Position numbers and translations under genes: made by a program
Notes under the pieces: generated by a model
The model's input: only the letters and a program-made list of their open reading frames with translations
The model's database searches: none
Told to the model about the DNA's origin: nothing
Part shown: positions 36,498 through 46,595 of the stretch, in pieces
Position numbering within the stretch: the stretch's first letter is position 1
Layout: each line of letters starts with the position of its first letter
Assembly (NCBI GenBank): GCA_006538405.1
Contig: BJKQ01000022.1
Coordinates: forward strand, 1 to 64,000
Origin: Hansfordia pulvinata
Taxonomy: Eukaryota; Ascomycota; Sordariomycetes; Xylariales
Length of the DNA: 64,000 nt
Reading direction: 5' to 3'

Positions 36498-36978
36498 AGA
36501 AGATGACTGTGTGGGAACCGGCAGCTTTGTGTCCTTCCGGAGTCTACCAGGTCTGCTTTTCTCTCATTGGTTCCTATCGGGCGTTTGTCTACGCGAGGTG
36601 TTTTCTATAGAAGGGGGAGTGGGCATGCGGAGAAAGGAGGTGAACGAGGGAAGGTTGGGTGGCTGATGACTTTCTACCTAACTGATTACGATGCAATGGG
36701 AATGAACGTTGATGACTGCGTTGCATGGTGCTTTGTGGCTCTCGGGGAGTCAGACGGGTGAGCCGTGGGCATCGCGACGCGGGGCTTGGTTGACGTTCTT
36801 CGTCATGCTGCTATGCCAGTGCCGATCTATTGGTCTATCCATGGATCTATCTATTTAGCCCTGATGCCCTGTAAAATGACTCCGCAACACTGCCCGACCT
36901 GGTAACGCCTGTTGGAAGTTGGTTGGTTGGAATGGAAAGGGGTGAGTCTGATTGCGTATGGCGCTGGCTGGATGGAGG
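36498..36978. other. convergent intergenic region between SNF2 and Yrb30-like genes
   Basis: 481 bp between two stop codons of converging genes; it must contain both 3' ends. No other feature recognised. Confidence 0.6.
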
Positions 36979-39089
36979 CTACCCTTGCCTCGCCGCCCCG
37001 TCAGCCTTGGCCGCCAACTTAGACTGGCCCAGATAGAAATTCATGTAGTCGTCCCTGGCGTCGAGGTGCGTCGTCTGCTGGGCCTCCTGCAGGCTCACCA
37101 GCCGAAGCAGCATGTCGAGCAGCGAGAGCGTGGGCTCGATGGGGCCGAACGGCGAGTTGGCCAGCATCTCGAGGGGGCCTAACTGCTGCTGATGCTGCTG
37201 CTGGGCTTGACCCCGACCACTGACGTGAGAGACGCCGTTGGCTGCGGGCTGCTGCCTCTCCGCGCTTACGAGGCTCATCCGCTGCATCTGGCTGACGAGG
37301 TTCGGGTCGGCCGCGGACGGGGCGGAAGCGACTTGGTCGCCGAGACGTGGTCCAAAGAGTTGTCCTCCGTGCCCGTGTCGTCGTCCTCGTCGTCGTCGTC
37401 GTCGCCGTCACCGTGCGACTCGAGCACCTCAAGCGCGATCCACTCGGGGTCCAGGCTTGGGGCAGCTTCCAGCCTTTCCAGGCGGGCGGTTCGCACGACG
37501 GCGCCACGGACTCGGCTTCGTCGTCGTCGTCGGCGTCCTCGCGCGCCGGAGCCCCGGCCGCCTCGGACTCTTCTCGGAGCTGGCGATCGATGTCGTCCTG
37601 TGGGCTGGGCTCCCTGTCGTCGACCTCGCCTGTCGAGCTGGGCGTTTCGTTGTCGGCGTCGGCATTTGGGTTGGGCTGTCCCGGGGCGTCGGCATTTGGG
37701 TTGGGTTGTTCCGGGGCCTCGGCGTCGTGCTCTTCATTTTCCGTGGTCTCGAGAATCCCGCGCCGGGCAGGGTCGGCGGCTCGCGGCCCCCTGGGAAACG
37801 GCACGGCGGATGAGACATGTCTCTTGAGCAGCAGGACCGGGCTGCTCGTGAGACCCTGGTCGCTGTGGATGTTGAGAATCTGCCCCATGTCCACGTAGTT
37901 GATGTCGGACAGCTCGCCGACGGGGATGAGCTCCCGGATGCCGGCCCGCGCGACGCCCGCGAACGGCTCGGGCTGGTCCTGGCCGGGCTCCAGGGTGTGG
38001 ACCCTCCCGTCGTCGAGGTCCTCGACGAGCTGCAGCTCGTACGCGTAGCTGGCCTGGGCGAACTCGAGCGCGCGGCCGTCCGGGGACAGCAGCGCGACAT
38101 GGTGAGGAGCCCGGTACAGCCTGGCGCGGGTCTTGTGGATCACCTCCTGCCACCGGGGCTTCGGCTGGCCCTCCTCGACGCCGTAGGGGTCCTCCCCGTG
38201 CGAGACGTGGCTCTTGAAATGCATGTACAGCGACAGGGTGAATTCCGGGCCGACCTGCATGCGCTCCCCCGGGTCTAGCAGATACTGCGTGTCGACCACG
38301 TTGACCAGCCAGCTGGCCTGCGCGAAACGTAGCGGCGAGAAGGACAGGGCGGCGAGGGGGCTCTGACCCTCGAGCTGAGGAGGCGAGCCTTGCTGGTGGC
38401 GACCCCCCTCCGGCCGGAAAGCGCCCAGGCCTCCGGTGGCAGAGACCCACATGTGCAGCAGGGGCACCGCGTCGTCGATGGCGAAGATGAGGTCCTTGAT
38501 GCCCTCAACGACGGCCAGCATCTCGGCCCGCTGCGGGCAGTCGACGGCGCCGGTGCCGCCCCGCGCGTCGTCGCCGTCGTCGTCGCTGTCCGCGTGCGCG
38601 CCGGCTGTCAGCGCGGCGGCGGCGGCGGCGGCGGCGCGGTTGCTCAGCCGGCCAATGTCGTCGCGAAGCTCGCGCACGACCTGGATCGCCGGCTCGAGCC
38701 AGCCGTCGCCTTGGTTGTGCCTCGATTCGAGGTGGAGCAGAACGGGGGCTATCAGCTGCGGGCACCCAAGTCAGCACCTCGTATCTTGCAAGTCGGGGCT
38801 CGGAAGAGGCGCGGGCCGGGAGCTGACCTTGATTTTGCGCTCCAGGCGGGACTGCAGGCGGGCCACCTCGGCTCTAAACGGCTCGTCATCTTTGGTCTGC
38901 TCGGGTGGTCAGATCTCAGTAGGGCGCGGAAGTCTCGGTGCATCCGTGGCAAGGAAAGCAGATAGCTAGAGAACTTGCCTGCAGCAGTTTCGAGCTCTGG
39001 TTGACGACATAGGACGACGTCAGGGCCAAGCAGGAGCGGATGACGAAGCTGGTGGTGTGGTGGGACAGCTTTGCCAAGAAGGCATCCAT
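36979..39089 (-). CDS. Yrb30-like RanGTP-binding protein (two frameshifts)
   Basis: Three exons (39089-38979, 38896-38828, 38755-36979) encode about 652 aa. The start MDAFLAKLSHHTTSFVIRS and the following ALTSSYVVNQSSKLLQ / FRAEVARLQSRLERKIK / LIAPVLLHLESR segments match the RanGTP-binding domain of fungal Yrb30/Gbp-type proteins, which bind Ran-GTP and take part in nuclear transport. The middle part contains LRFAQASWLVNVVD and other conserved patches; the C-terminal third is acidic and Gln-rich. Intron 1 (38978-38897) uses a GC donor (CAG|GCAAGT), a rare but known donor class; intron 2 (38827-38756) is GT-AG. Two missing bases, near 37484-37486 and in G4 at 37319-37322, break the C-terminal frame. 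Restoring both yields a C-terminus with SQMQRMSLVSAERQQ and ending near 36979. It is divergent from sup35. Confidence 0.78.
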
Positions 39090-40421
39090 GGTGGGGGTGG
39101 AGGACTGGGGACGGTCATGCCTTGGTGAGAGAGGAGGCGGCCGCGGGAGGTTGGGTCTGCGTTGAGAAAATAATTGTCTGGATATTGAGGCCGGGCAGAG
39201 GCGGCGCACATCCGACGTCGTCGACTTGCACGAGGCCGGACGGGACGAGGCAGCAGACGGACAAACGGTCGAGCAGGTACATAGGTGGTTAGGTAGGTAG
39301 GTATCCCAGCTGCTCAGCCCAGCCGTCCGTACCACAGCCCGTGAGCCCTGGGAGCAGCCCCGCCACCGCGACGGTCCAAACCGTAACGGCTGGAGACATG
39401 GATGGGCAGGTACGGTACTCGGGCATCGCTGGAGGAGATCAGCATGGACGGTGGAGGGGCACCCGATCCATCCCATGATGGGCAGCTAGCAAGTATCATT
39501 TGTGCCGGCTGACCATGACTCCGGTACTTAGCCGACTCCGTCATTGGTGGGGCAGAAACGTGGTTGACCCCGCCACGCGTGTCTTGCAGCAGGGCTCCCC
39601 ATCCCACCTCGGGTGTCTGTGTTAGGCAGCCCTGTACTGAGGGGCCCGAACCAGCCAGTGAGTCAGGCCGTGGCCAAAACGGACGTGTCTTCTAACCAGC
39701 ATGGCCTGTCGACGTTTGCCGTCCGTCTCAGGCATTGCCCGGCAGCGAGACTGGGGTTCTTGCGACAGGGCTGGCCGTCTGTACCACTCCACTACCCGTG
39801 TAAGGTAGAAGAGCCCGTGTTGTGTCCAGGGCGAACAGCCCCCTTGATCATGATACATTGAATACCTTTAGTTGCTCAAGATATGACCCGGCAGCAGCAA
39901 TCCTGCTTTTGTAGTTAATTCAATCAGCTCTCTTCTTGTCATGAGTCGTGGTCTTTTCATTCCATGTCTGGCAACCCAAGTCTTCTAATCTAAATATTCT
40001 ACTCTGATCTCCTTCGCCACGAGTCCATACCGAAGTACCTAACCTACCTCTCACTAGAAGCTTTGCCTGAATACCGAACGCTGACGGCCGTTGCACACAT
40101 ACACCGTACACCGTAATCCCCGCAACCAGAGGTACCCGATCCCCCGCGCACGCCGCCCCCCTCCAGATGTACCAGGCAGACAAATTTGCCCGCCGCACAT
40201 CTCTGCCCTCGACTGCGGCCGCCACCGACGACCTCGAGGCTGCCACCTGCCCTCCTTCAACCTCAACCTCAACCTCGACTCCGGCCTCGACGTTGTTCGC
40301 ACCCCCATCGACACGCCGCCCTCCCTACCTCGCCTTTCCCCTTCTGCCGCGTCTCTCCTCGCCCCTCGGCCTCAGATTCCACTCGCGCCCCGCTTCCCCA
40401 CGTCTGACCCCCTTCGCCATC
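39090..40421. other. divergent promoter region, Yrb30-like and sup35
   Basis: 1.3 kb shared upstream region. A GGTAGGTAGGTA tract lies near 39290-39302, and a long pyrimidine-rich 5' leader (about 40200-40420) precedes the sup35 start. Open frames here have no domain support. Confidence 0.55.
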
Positions 40422-42710
40422 ATGGCCGACCTCAACTCGTGGGAGGACGACCCCGCCGCTCAGGACGAGAACCTGTCCCGCCAGGCGCAGCAGCAGATGA
40501 ACATCAACCCCAACGCCGGCTCTTTCCGCCCGGGCGCCTCGTCCTTCACCCCGGGCGCCCAGTCCTTCCAACCCGGCCAGCCCTACGGCGGCGGCGCCGG
40601 ATACTACCCCCAATACGGGCAGCAGCAGCAGCAGCAACAACAGTACTATGGCGGCCAGCAGGGCTACTACCCTCAGTACGGCGGTCAGCAGGGCTACGCG
40701 GCCCAGGGCTACGGCGCCGTCTATGGCCAGCAAGCCGGCTACGGCCAAGGATACGGTAGGTTGTGATTGTTGGCTTCCCTCGATCATCCGCTCACCTTAT
40801 CGCAGGCCGCCAGCAGTATCCCCAATACCAGCAGCAGCAACAGCAACAGCAGCAGCAGCAGCAGCAGCAAGGCCAGCAGCCTCAGGGAGTACCCACCATC
40901 GCCAAGAGGCCCACCGATGCGCCCGCCGCCGCCCCCGCGCCCGCCGCTGAAAAGCCCGCCGTCAAGAAGGAGGGAGGCACCAAGGTTCTGAGCATCGGCG
41001 GCGACGCCCCCAAGCCAGCCGCCAAGGTTCTGTCCATTGGCGCCCCCAAGTCCCAGCCCAAGGCCGAGGAGGCGCCAGCCGCCAAGGAGGCTGCCGCTTC
41101 TGCCGACGCCGAAGCCGGAACCAAGGCCACGGCCGCCAAGGCCATCGAGAAGACGGGTGAAGCCAAGAACGCCAGCGGCAAGACATCGCCGACCCCCTCC
41201 TCGGGTCGCTCGAGCCCTTCGCGCGCCGCCACCGGGAAGAAGGGCAACGCCGACGCCGTTCTCCAGGACCAGACTGCCGACGTCGACGACGAGACGCTGA
41301 AGGACATCTACGGCAAGGAGCACGTCAACATCATCTTCATCGGCCACGTCGACGCCGGCAAGTCGACGCTGGGCGGCTCCATTCTCTACGCCACCGGCAT
41401 GGTAGACGAGAGAACCATGGACAAGCTGAAGAGGGAAGCCAAAGAGGCCGCTCGCGAGACGTGGTACTTGTCGTGGGCTCTCGATTCCACCAAGGAGGAG
41501 CGGGCCCAGGGCAAGACCGTCGAGGTCGGCAGGGGTTTCTTCGAGACGGAAAAGCGCCGCTACAGCATCCTCGACGCCCCCGGCCACAAGACGTACGTCC
41601 CCAGCATGATTGGTGGGGCCTCCCAGGCCGACGTGGGCATCCTGGTCATCAGTGCCCGCAAGGGCGAGTACGAGACCGGCTTCGAGAAGGGCGGGCAGAC
41701 GCGTGAGCACGCCATGCTCGCCAAGACGCAGGGTGTCAACAAGCTTGTCGTGGTCATCAACAAGATGGACGACCCCACCGTCGAGTGGTCCGAGGAGAGA
41801 TACAAGGAGTGCACGACGAAGCTGTCGCAGTTCCTCAAGGGCACGGGCTACAACCTCAAGACGGACGTCATGTTCATGCCCATCGCGGCCCAGCAGACGC
41901 AGGGAATCAAGGACCGCATCCCCGAGGGCAAGGCGCCGTGGTACAACGGCCCGTCGCTGCTCGAGTACCTGGACAACATGACGGCTCTGGAGCGCAAGGT
42001 CAACGCGCCCTTCATGATGCCCGTGGCCGCCAAGTACCGAGACCTCGGCACCATGATCGAAGGCAAGATTGAAGCCGGCGTGGTCAAGAAGGGCATGAGC
42101 TTGATCATGATGCCCAACAAGGAGAAGGTGGACGTCACCGCGGTCTACGGCGAGCAGGAGGACGAGGTTGGGTTGGCGCAGTGCGGTGAGCAGGTGCGGA
42201 TGCGTCTCCGCGGCCTGGAGGAGGAAGACATCCTGCCCGGCTTTGTCATCTGCTCGCCGAAGCGACTCTGCCACAACGTCAAGGCTTTCGAGGCGCAGAT
42301 CAAGATCATCGAGCTCAAGAGCATCCTGTCCGCCGGCTTCAACTGTGTCCTGCACGTCCACTCTGCCGTCGAGGAGGTGACGTTCGGCGCCCTCCTGCAC
42401 AAGCTGCAGCCCAAGACCAACCGGAAGAGCAAGGTCCCTCCCACCCACGCCAAGAAGGGCGACAGCATCATTGCCCGCATGGAGGTCACCAGCACCACCG
42501 GGTCTGTGTGCGTGGAGAAGTTTGAGGACTATGCGCAAATGGGTCGCTTCACTCTGCGCGACCAGGTAAGTCGAGCCCGCAACCGCGAGTGGCTTTATCA
42601 ACTGCAGCCTGCACGGCAGTGTACTATCAAATGATGCTAATTCCGACTTCCAGGGACAAACGATCGCCATCGGCAAGATCACCAAGCTCATAACCGACGA
42701 CTCTGCCTAA
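40422..42710 (+). CDS. sup35: eukaryotic peptide chain release factor 3 (eRF3/Sup35)
   Basis: Three exons (40422-40755, 40806-42565, 42654-42710) encode 716 aa. eRF3 is the GTPase that works with eRF1 in translation termination in the cytosol. The N-terminal part is a Gln/Tyr/Gly-rich prion-like domain with YYPQYGQQ-type repeats and a polyglutamine run, interrupted by intron 1 exactly inside the repeat region. A charged Lys/Glu/Ala-rich middle domain follows. The GTPase domain begins near residue 285, with GHVDAGKS, DAPGH and NKMD motifs, then the two beta-barrel domains typical of the EF-1alpha family. Intron 3-prime (42566-42653, GTAAGT...CTAAT...CCAG) separates TLRDQ from GQTIAIGKITKL, a conserved position in the C-terminal barrel. 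The frame is uninterrupted and total length divisible by three. Confidence 0.96.
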
Positions 42711-43343
42711 ATGAAGCGGCGTTGATGGATGAATGATAGTGTGACGGCCTACGACTAACCTTGCGAAAAGCGTCTACCAGCGCGAAATGCGGTCTACCAG
42801 CGAAGCCTCGGTGCACGATAGATCAAGGGGGTTCACCTGCCCCTTTTAAAGAAAGATCTGTGCCGACGCGCTTCGACCTTTTCCATAGACATGAGACAAT
42901 ACAATACAAAAGTGTTTTCAATTCACCCTCCTACGAACGGGCCGGTCTTGCCGGACGATTTTCAGGCAACAGGCAGGCAGGGAATGCCCTGAGGATGCTG
43001 CAACTCCGTCGGACCGTGAGGTTTTGACAGGGCCCACTTTGCGGCTGAGGCGACTCTTGGTTTCTGTACGATTATTAGTCCCTGCCAAAGGAATGGCGCT
43101 GGCAGGCGAGCTGAAAACGACCCTGGCTTGTCCGTTACTTATCGCCGAGGCTCCCGGGCGCCCCCTAACAACAACAGCGGGCGTACGTTCTTTGCCAACG
43201 CCAGAGGGTGTCTTGGGAGATCTCGCCCCGACCCGACCGCCGTTGCCTTTGAGAATGCCTCCGTCTCCCCCAACATCTAGCAAGTAAGCTGTTCCATACT
43301 CGCACGCACGCCAGGACACTCACTTGCCACTCCGCGACACGCC
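42711..43343. other. intergenic between sup35 and the P450 gene
   Basis: 3' region of sup35 and promoter of the P450 on the same strand. No further gene or repeat recognised. Confidence 0.55.
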
Positions 43344-45414
43344 ATGGCTCTCACAGGCGCCACGGTGATCGTGGCCTTGGGCCTCGCCGCCCTGACCTAC
43401 ATCGGGATGAAATTCCAGGCGAACCGGCGATTTGTCCAGAGGCTCCAGGCAGCCAAAGTGGTGAGTCGGCTCGTGCGTGTGCCGTGCGGCGCGGGAGTTT
43501 ACTGACAGGACGAAGCCAATGCCGGAGTACCACCCCATATTCGGGCACTTGATTGCGCTCAAGAAGGCCATCCAGCTGTTCCCGCGCAACACGACTCTGC
43601 ACGTGGTGATGCGGCACATGGCCAGGGAGTTCCCGGACGGCGTCTTCTACCTGAACCTGTGGCCCTTCAACCAGACCCTGCTAGTGGTGACCAACCCCGC
43701 CGTCGCGAACCAGGTGGAGGCTGCCAACCTGGCCAAGCCGGCGCACATCTGCGACACGCTGGACATCATCAGCGGGGGGCCGTCGCTCATGTCGATGCAC
43801 GGCAGCACGTGGAAGAAGTGGCGCAGCCTCTTTAGCCCCGGCTTTGCCCCGGGCTACATGACGGGGCTCGCCCCGCACATTGCCGACGAGGTCGCGGTTT
43901 TCTGCGGGATCCTCGAAGACCGCGCCGCCAAGGGGGACATGTTCCAGCTGGAGGAGCACACTCTTCGGCTCACGTTCGACATCATCGGCCGCGTCTGTCT
44001 GTAAGTTGCTGCCCCCGCCGCGGCGCGAGGCCAGTCCTTTTTTGCTTGTCTGCTGCGGACTGGACCACTGACGCCTCGCAGCGATACGCGCCTCCACTAC
44101 CAGACCCAGGGGAGCGCACTCGCCGACTCCCTCCGGAGGCAGGTGTACTGGACGCAGTTCGGGACGACGTTCAACCCGTTCCGGCGCTACCTGAGCCCCC
44201 GGCCGCTGGTCCAGTGGTACAACAGCGTGCGCCAGAACCGCTACCTGGACAAGGAGATCGACAAGCGGTACGACGAGCTGACGTCGCAGCTGGCGGGCGG
44301 GCGTGCGGCAACGTCGCCGTCGTCGTCGTCGTCGTCGAGGTCCATCATTTCTCTGGCCATGAAGCAGTACCTGGAAGACGCGTCGTCGTCAGCCCAACCC
44401 GGCGGCGGCAAGAATCGACCCACCACTGCCGCCGCCGCCGCCAAGGCGAAGGCCGAGTTCAAAGAGATGGCGAAGCCGCAGCTGCGCATGTTCCTGTTCG
44501 CGGGCCACGACACGACCAGCAGCACCCTGCTGTACTCGTACCTGCTGCTTTCGCGCCACCCGGCGGCGCTGGCGCGGATGCGCGCCGAGCACGACGCGGT
44601 GCTCGGCGGCGGGGGCGGGGGCGGGGGCCCGGGCTCGCCCGAGGCCTGCCGGCGGGCCATCGCGGGCGACCCGGCGCTGGTCAACCGGCTGCCGTACACG
44701 CAGGCCGTGGTCAAGGAGGTTCTGCGCATGTTCACGCCGGCGGGGAGCATACGCGAGGGCCGCCCGGGGATGGTCCTGGCCGCCCCCCGGTCATCATCAT
44801 CAGCCGCCGCTGCTGCTGCTGCTGAGCGCGCCACCACTTGCCCCCCGCCGCCAGGCCACTCCTTCTCCCACCTCTTCCCCACCGGGGGCTGCCACGTGTG
44901 GACGCTCAGCCTGGGCATGCACAACGACGAGCGGGTTTTCGAGCGGCCGCGCGAGTTCCTGCCGGAGCGGTGGCTTGCTTCCGACGAGGACGATGATGAA
45001 GAAGACGACGACGACGACGACGATGATGATGACAAGAGCGACGGGAGCAAGGAGAAGGGACCCACGGGGAAGACGACGACGACGACGACGACGAAAAAGA
45101 AGAAGATGAAGCAGAAGCTGGAAAAGGGGTCCTGGCGGGCGTTCGAGTGGGGCCCGCGGGCGTGCATCGGGCAGTCGCTGGCGCAGGTCGAGCTGCGGGT
45201 AGCGCTGGCCATGACGGCGCGGCGGTTCGACGTGACGCCGGCGTACGACGAGTGGGACCGGCGGCACGGCAATGACGCCGGCGGCGGCAGCTCCGGGGCG
45301 GCGGCGACGGGCGTCAGGACGGTGGACGGCGAGAGGGCGTACCAGGCCGAGATGGGAGGGGGCGGCGCGCACCCCGTCGACGGGTTCCCTTGCTTCGTGA
45401 CGGTCCGCAGTTGA
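43344..45414 (+). CDS. cytochrome P450 with homopeptide insertions (CYP59/StcS-like)
   Basis: Three exons (43344-43460, 43516-44000, 44082-45414) encode 644 aa, roughly 100-130 more than usual for the family. An N-terminal membrane anchor (TVIVALGLAALTYIG) is followed by a proline-rich hinge PMPEYHPIFGHL. Conserved features are the I-helix FAGHDTTSS (about 341), ExxR as EVLR (about 412), PERW, and the heme-binding signature FEWGPRACIG with its cysteine near residue 562. The sequence resembles fungal CYP59 (sterigmatocystin StcS/aflatoxin AflN) P450s, but no cluster genes are near, so the substrate is unknown. The extra length comes from low-complexity inserts: Ser and Gly runs, an Ala/Ser stretch before the PTGG region, and an Asp10/Thr7/Lys-rich segment between PERW and the heme motif. 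The first intron acceptor (AAG at 43515) was chosen for frame; GACAG at 43508 would break it. Confidence 0.87.
44995..45129 (+). repeat. GAC/ACG/AAG trinucleotide cluster inside the P450
   Basis: Runs of GAC, GAT, ACG and AAG codons encode poly-Asp, poly-Thr and poly-Lys inserted directly upstream of the heme-binding loop. Similar but shorter runs (TCG, GGC, GCT) occur at 44316-44340, 44607-44630 and 44791-44826. Confidence 0.8.
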
Positions 45415-45439
45415 TGGGGGGTGAGTCCCACGACCATGG

Positions 45440-45472
45440 GGCAGGGCAGGGCAGGGCAGGGCAGGGCAGGGC
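45440..45472. repeat. (GGGCA)n microsatellite
   Basis: Six near-perfect GGGCA/GGCAG units, 25 bp after the P450 stop codon. Confidence 0.9.
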
Positions 45473-45930
45473 ATGGCAGGGCTCAGAAGTAGGGAAGAGA
45501 GAGGCCAGGGTGGTGCGGTTGCTTGCTCATCCGCACGTCCTTGGTTCTGGTACTTGCTGGGCAGGTTGTCGTCTCTTGGAGAGTCTTCTTGAAGAGTGCA
45601 CACGACCTCTGTTGCTGTCAAAGTCAAAGTGACTTGAACGCAGGGGACACAGGCGGGTGGAAAGTACGAAAGGATGCTTATATTCGGTATGTGGTAAAGA
45701 AAGTGTGTCTATATGTACTGCTCGGAAAGGGTTGCGGCCGCCCCCATGTTGCCGCTTCTCTTCTCCCTTCTGTCTCTTCTGTGTCTTGTTGACACGCCTG
45801 CGATGCGTCGCCAGCCATCCGCATCTGCAACCTGCCTTTCCCATCCCAAACGAGTGTGTGTTTGCGGCATGCGGAAGCCAAGTGAAGTCCCATGCTCACA
45901 CACTCGCCTTGGGTGATGCCGCAGGCAGCA

Positions 45931-45964
45931 TCCATCCATCCATCCATCCACCCATCCATCCATC
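45931..45964. repeat. (CATC)n microsatellite
   Basis: About eight ATCC/CATC tetranucleotide units with one CACC variant. Confidence 0.9.
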
Positions 45965-46035
45965 CGAGCAACAGCTCAAGCCCGTGCCTCAAAGATTTGC
46001 CGGCCACGTCTACAATATGTTTCTGCCGGCGAGGT

Positions 46036-46595
46036 TCAATATGCTAACCAGGGCAGTGCTGTAGGGGCGTCTGGGCACCAATCGTTGACACATGCTTGGT
46101 AGTCGTCGTGATCTGCGCCGAAGAGATACTTGCACGTGGCCTTGCAATACGAGCTGCCGCCCCCTTGCTGTTTCGGCATCCTATATCCGGAGGACCCATG
46201 CCTTTCGTGCTGTCTCAACAGGCGTTGCATTTGTTTTTTCCCCAAGACTATGCCTTTGCTGTTGGTCTGCGACATGCTACCGCGGCGGCTATGACGGGTC
46301 CGTGTCTCGAGGTCCCCGTCTTCGTCGTCGTCGTCGTCGTCGTTGCGTTGTTTCTGGTACGCCCGTGTCAGCTTCAGCGTGAAAGGGCTCTTTCTAGAAA
46401 TACAAAAGACAGAGAGAGAGTAAGGGGAAAAAGAAGACTTACCAATGTACCCTCGAGCTGGAGATCCTCTCCCCGCGGAGACACGTCCTGGTCCACCACG
46501 CCGGCGACGTCGCGCTCCTCGTGGCCGAGGCCGTTGGGCGCGCCGAGGACGCCCTGTGCGCAGGCGAACGCGGCCATGAGGTTGATCAGTCTCAT
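46036..46595 (-). CDS. small secreted cysteine-containing protein, 156 aa
   Basis: Exon 1 (46595-46443, 51 codons) begins MRLINLMAAFACAQGVLGAP, a signal peptide with a likely cleavage after VLG. The intron 46442-46354 has GTAAGT, a polypyrimidine tract, a CTGAC branch site and CCAG. Exon 2 (46353-46036) opens with an Asp7 run, then a basic patch, and ends with a conserved-looking module holding four cysteines spaced C-x3-C-x13-C-x4-C with a terminal WLAY. No known domain is recognised. Secretion signal, small size and paired cysteines suggest an extracellular protein, possibly an effector; this is inference. An upstream acceptor (TTCTAG) is possible but leads to a stop within a poly-Arg frame, so the CCAG acceptor was preferred. 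Confidence 0.72.

Larger units (their letters stand above)
45415..46035. other. convergent intergenic region with short tandem repeats
   Basis: 3' ends of the P450 (plus) and the small secreted protein (minus). It carries a (GGGCA)n array near 45440-45472 and an (ATCC)n array near 45931-45964; nothing coding is supported. Confidence 0.6.

Noticed and set aside
40784..42691. 635-codon open frame antisense to sup35
   Set aside because: It mirrors the GC-rich third-position bias of sup35, has no domain, and sup35 itself is unambiguous on the other strand.
43461..43508. First P450 intron ending at GACAG (48 nt)
   Set aside because: It would break the reading frame into PMPEYHP; the AAG acceptor at 43515 keeps it.
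43344..46595. P450 plus secreted protein as part of a secondary-metabolite cluster
   Set aside because: No polyketide synthase, peptide synthetase, terpene cyclase, transporter or pathway regulator is nearby.
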